This document shows, one piece after another, positions 5,956 to 6,593 of a stretch of DNA of 6,593 nt (position 1 is the stretch's first letter; every line of letters begins with the position of its first letter). The position numbers were made by a program, and so were the translations under genes. Under the pieces are notes generated by a model. It did no database searches, was not told where the DNA came from, and was given only the letters and a program-made list of their open reading frames with translations. Source of the DNA: Chloroflexota bacterium (GTDB lineage: Bacteria; Chloroflexota; UBA6077); the NCBI GenBank assembly GCA_021788565.1, contig JAJYKO010000318.1, positions 1 to 6,593 of the forward strand. The letters are read 5' to 3'.

Positions 5956-6593
5956 CTATCCAGGCCTGTTGATGTAGTCGTAGTTGAAAACCCTGGAGGC
6001 CGCGAGCAGGGCCAGAACCATAAGCGAGAATATGATGACGAACATGAAGGCTATGCTCACCGGGCGATCTTGCGGCCGTAACCCCGGACTGTGATCGATC
6101 CATGGCAGCAGGTAGAGCATAACGGTGACGAACGTCACAGCCCCAACGGCGCCGGCTGGTATCATCCAGGCGCCCGGGAAGATTAGAAACATCTGATCGA
6201 TAAACAGGAAGAACCACATGGAGGTTGGGGCGTAGGTAATGGTGCTGGGATCGACCGGCGCTTCGATAGGCACCCTGACAAAGTAAGCGCAAATGAAGAC
6301 GGCAGCGAAAAGCCCCAGGGATACGACGCTCTCCCTGAAGATGTGGTAGGGAAAGAACCAGGTCGTTCTTGTTGGAACGTTGACCTTCCGACTCTCGGGA
6401 TCCAGTGCCTCTCGCTTCGCCTTTTCGAGGGAGGCGACTTCGTCCTCGTCGGGAGGAGCGGTGTCCGGAGGCTCCGGCTCGTAATTAACCCAGGAACCGT
6501 ACTGCCCCTGGATCACCACCAGGGCGATGTGAATTGGCGCCAGCAGAAGGAGTAGAGCCGGCAGCAACCAGACGTGAAAGGCGAAGGTTCGGG
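5956..6593 (-). CDS. Cytochrome b (b6/subunit IV type), C-terminal part; 5' end beyond window
   Basis: The frame is open to the right edge, so the start is missing. The first visible residues are RTFAFHVWLLP, and the two histidines H-x14-H (codons 6576-6574 and 6531-6529) match helix D of cytochrome b, which carries one ligand each for hemes bL and bH. A charged, acidic linker then leads to FFPYHIFRE, the usual start of the C-terminal (subunit IV-like) domain, and about three or four further hydrophobic helices. PVDPSTITYAP fits the PADP...PP approach to the Qo site, but the PEWY motif is replaced by PTSMWFF (6208-6231): the catalytic Glu is absent. The protein ends in YINRPG two bases before the CydA-like start codon. 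N-terminal helices A-C and probably a Rieske protein would be to the right of the window. Family is good; function as a quinol-oxidising subunit is uncertain because of the altered motif. Confidence 0.85.
   Translation of the reverse strand, partial: RTFAFHVWLLPALLLLLAPIHIALVVIQGQYGSWVNYEPEPPDTAPPDEDEVASLEKAKREALDPESRKVNVPTRTTWFFPYHIFRESVVSLGLFAAVFICAYFVRVPIEAPVDPSTITYAPTSMWFFLFIDQMFLIFPGAWMIPAGAVGAVTFVTVMLYLLPWIDHSPGLRPQDRPVSIAFMFVIIFSLMVLALLAASRVFNYDYINRPG

Noticed and set aside
5954..6292. N-terminal extension of the CydA-like protein to 574 residues
   Set aside because: The extension runs in a shifted frame across the conserved cytochrome b gene, has no membrane or family features, and a good start at 5953 aligns with the CydA N-terminus.

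Overview
The window looks like a chromosomal piece of a GC-rich, respiring bacterium. Chloroflexota (Thermomicrobia or a relative) is my best guess. It rests on the type of formate dehydrogenase, a cydA-like gene without cydB beside a cytochrome b gene, and a palindrome of a dispersed-repeat type. This is inference from remembered families; an actinobacterium or another terrabacterial lineage is possible.

Left part (1-2385, minus strand): the first ~790 codons of a large molybdopterin/[4Fe-4S] formate dehydrogenase catalytic subunit. An in-frame UGA at 1798-1800 sits exactly where this family has its catalytic selenocysteine. It is followed at once by a stem-loop with the features of a bacterial SECIS element. 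The gene is therefore intact and encodes a selenoprotein; reading UGA as stop would break it in two. Its C-terminus lies beyond position 1.

Middle (2386-3647): a roughly 435-base divergent intergenic region with several small inverted repeats, then satP on the plus strand (acetate/succinate transporter of the GPR1/FUN34/YaaH family, unusually long N-terminus). A near-perfect 32-base palindrome lies between the convergent gene ends.

Right part (3648-6593, minus strand): a tightly packed respiratory operon entering from the right edge. In transcription order it holds a cytochrome b-type protein (5' end cut off; end of the b6-like half plus the subunit-IV-like half, with a degenerate PEWY motif), a CydA-like heme protein without an adjacent CydB, a mono-heme cytochrome c lipoprotein, and a small unrecognised protein with a C-terminal membrane segment. 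The first three are nearly or actually overlapping, so they are probably co-expressed as one membrane electron-transfer complex.

Taken together: formate would be oxidised by the selenoenzyme, short carboxylates taken up by SatP, and electrons passed through the b/CydA-like/c complex, plausibly to O2. The physiological link between the two halves is inference from proximity. The b/CydA-like/c cluster is the most unusual part of the window.
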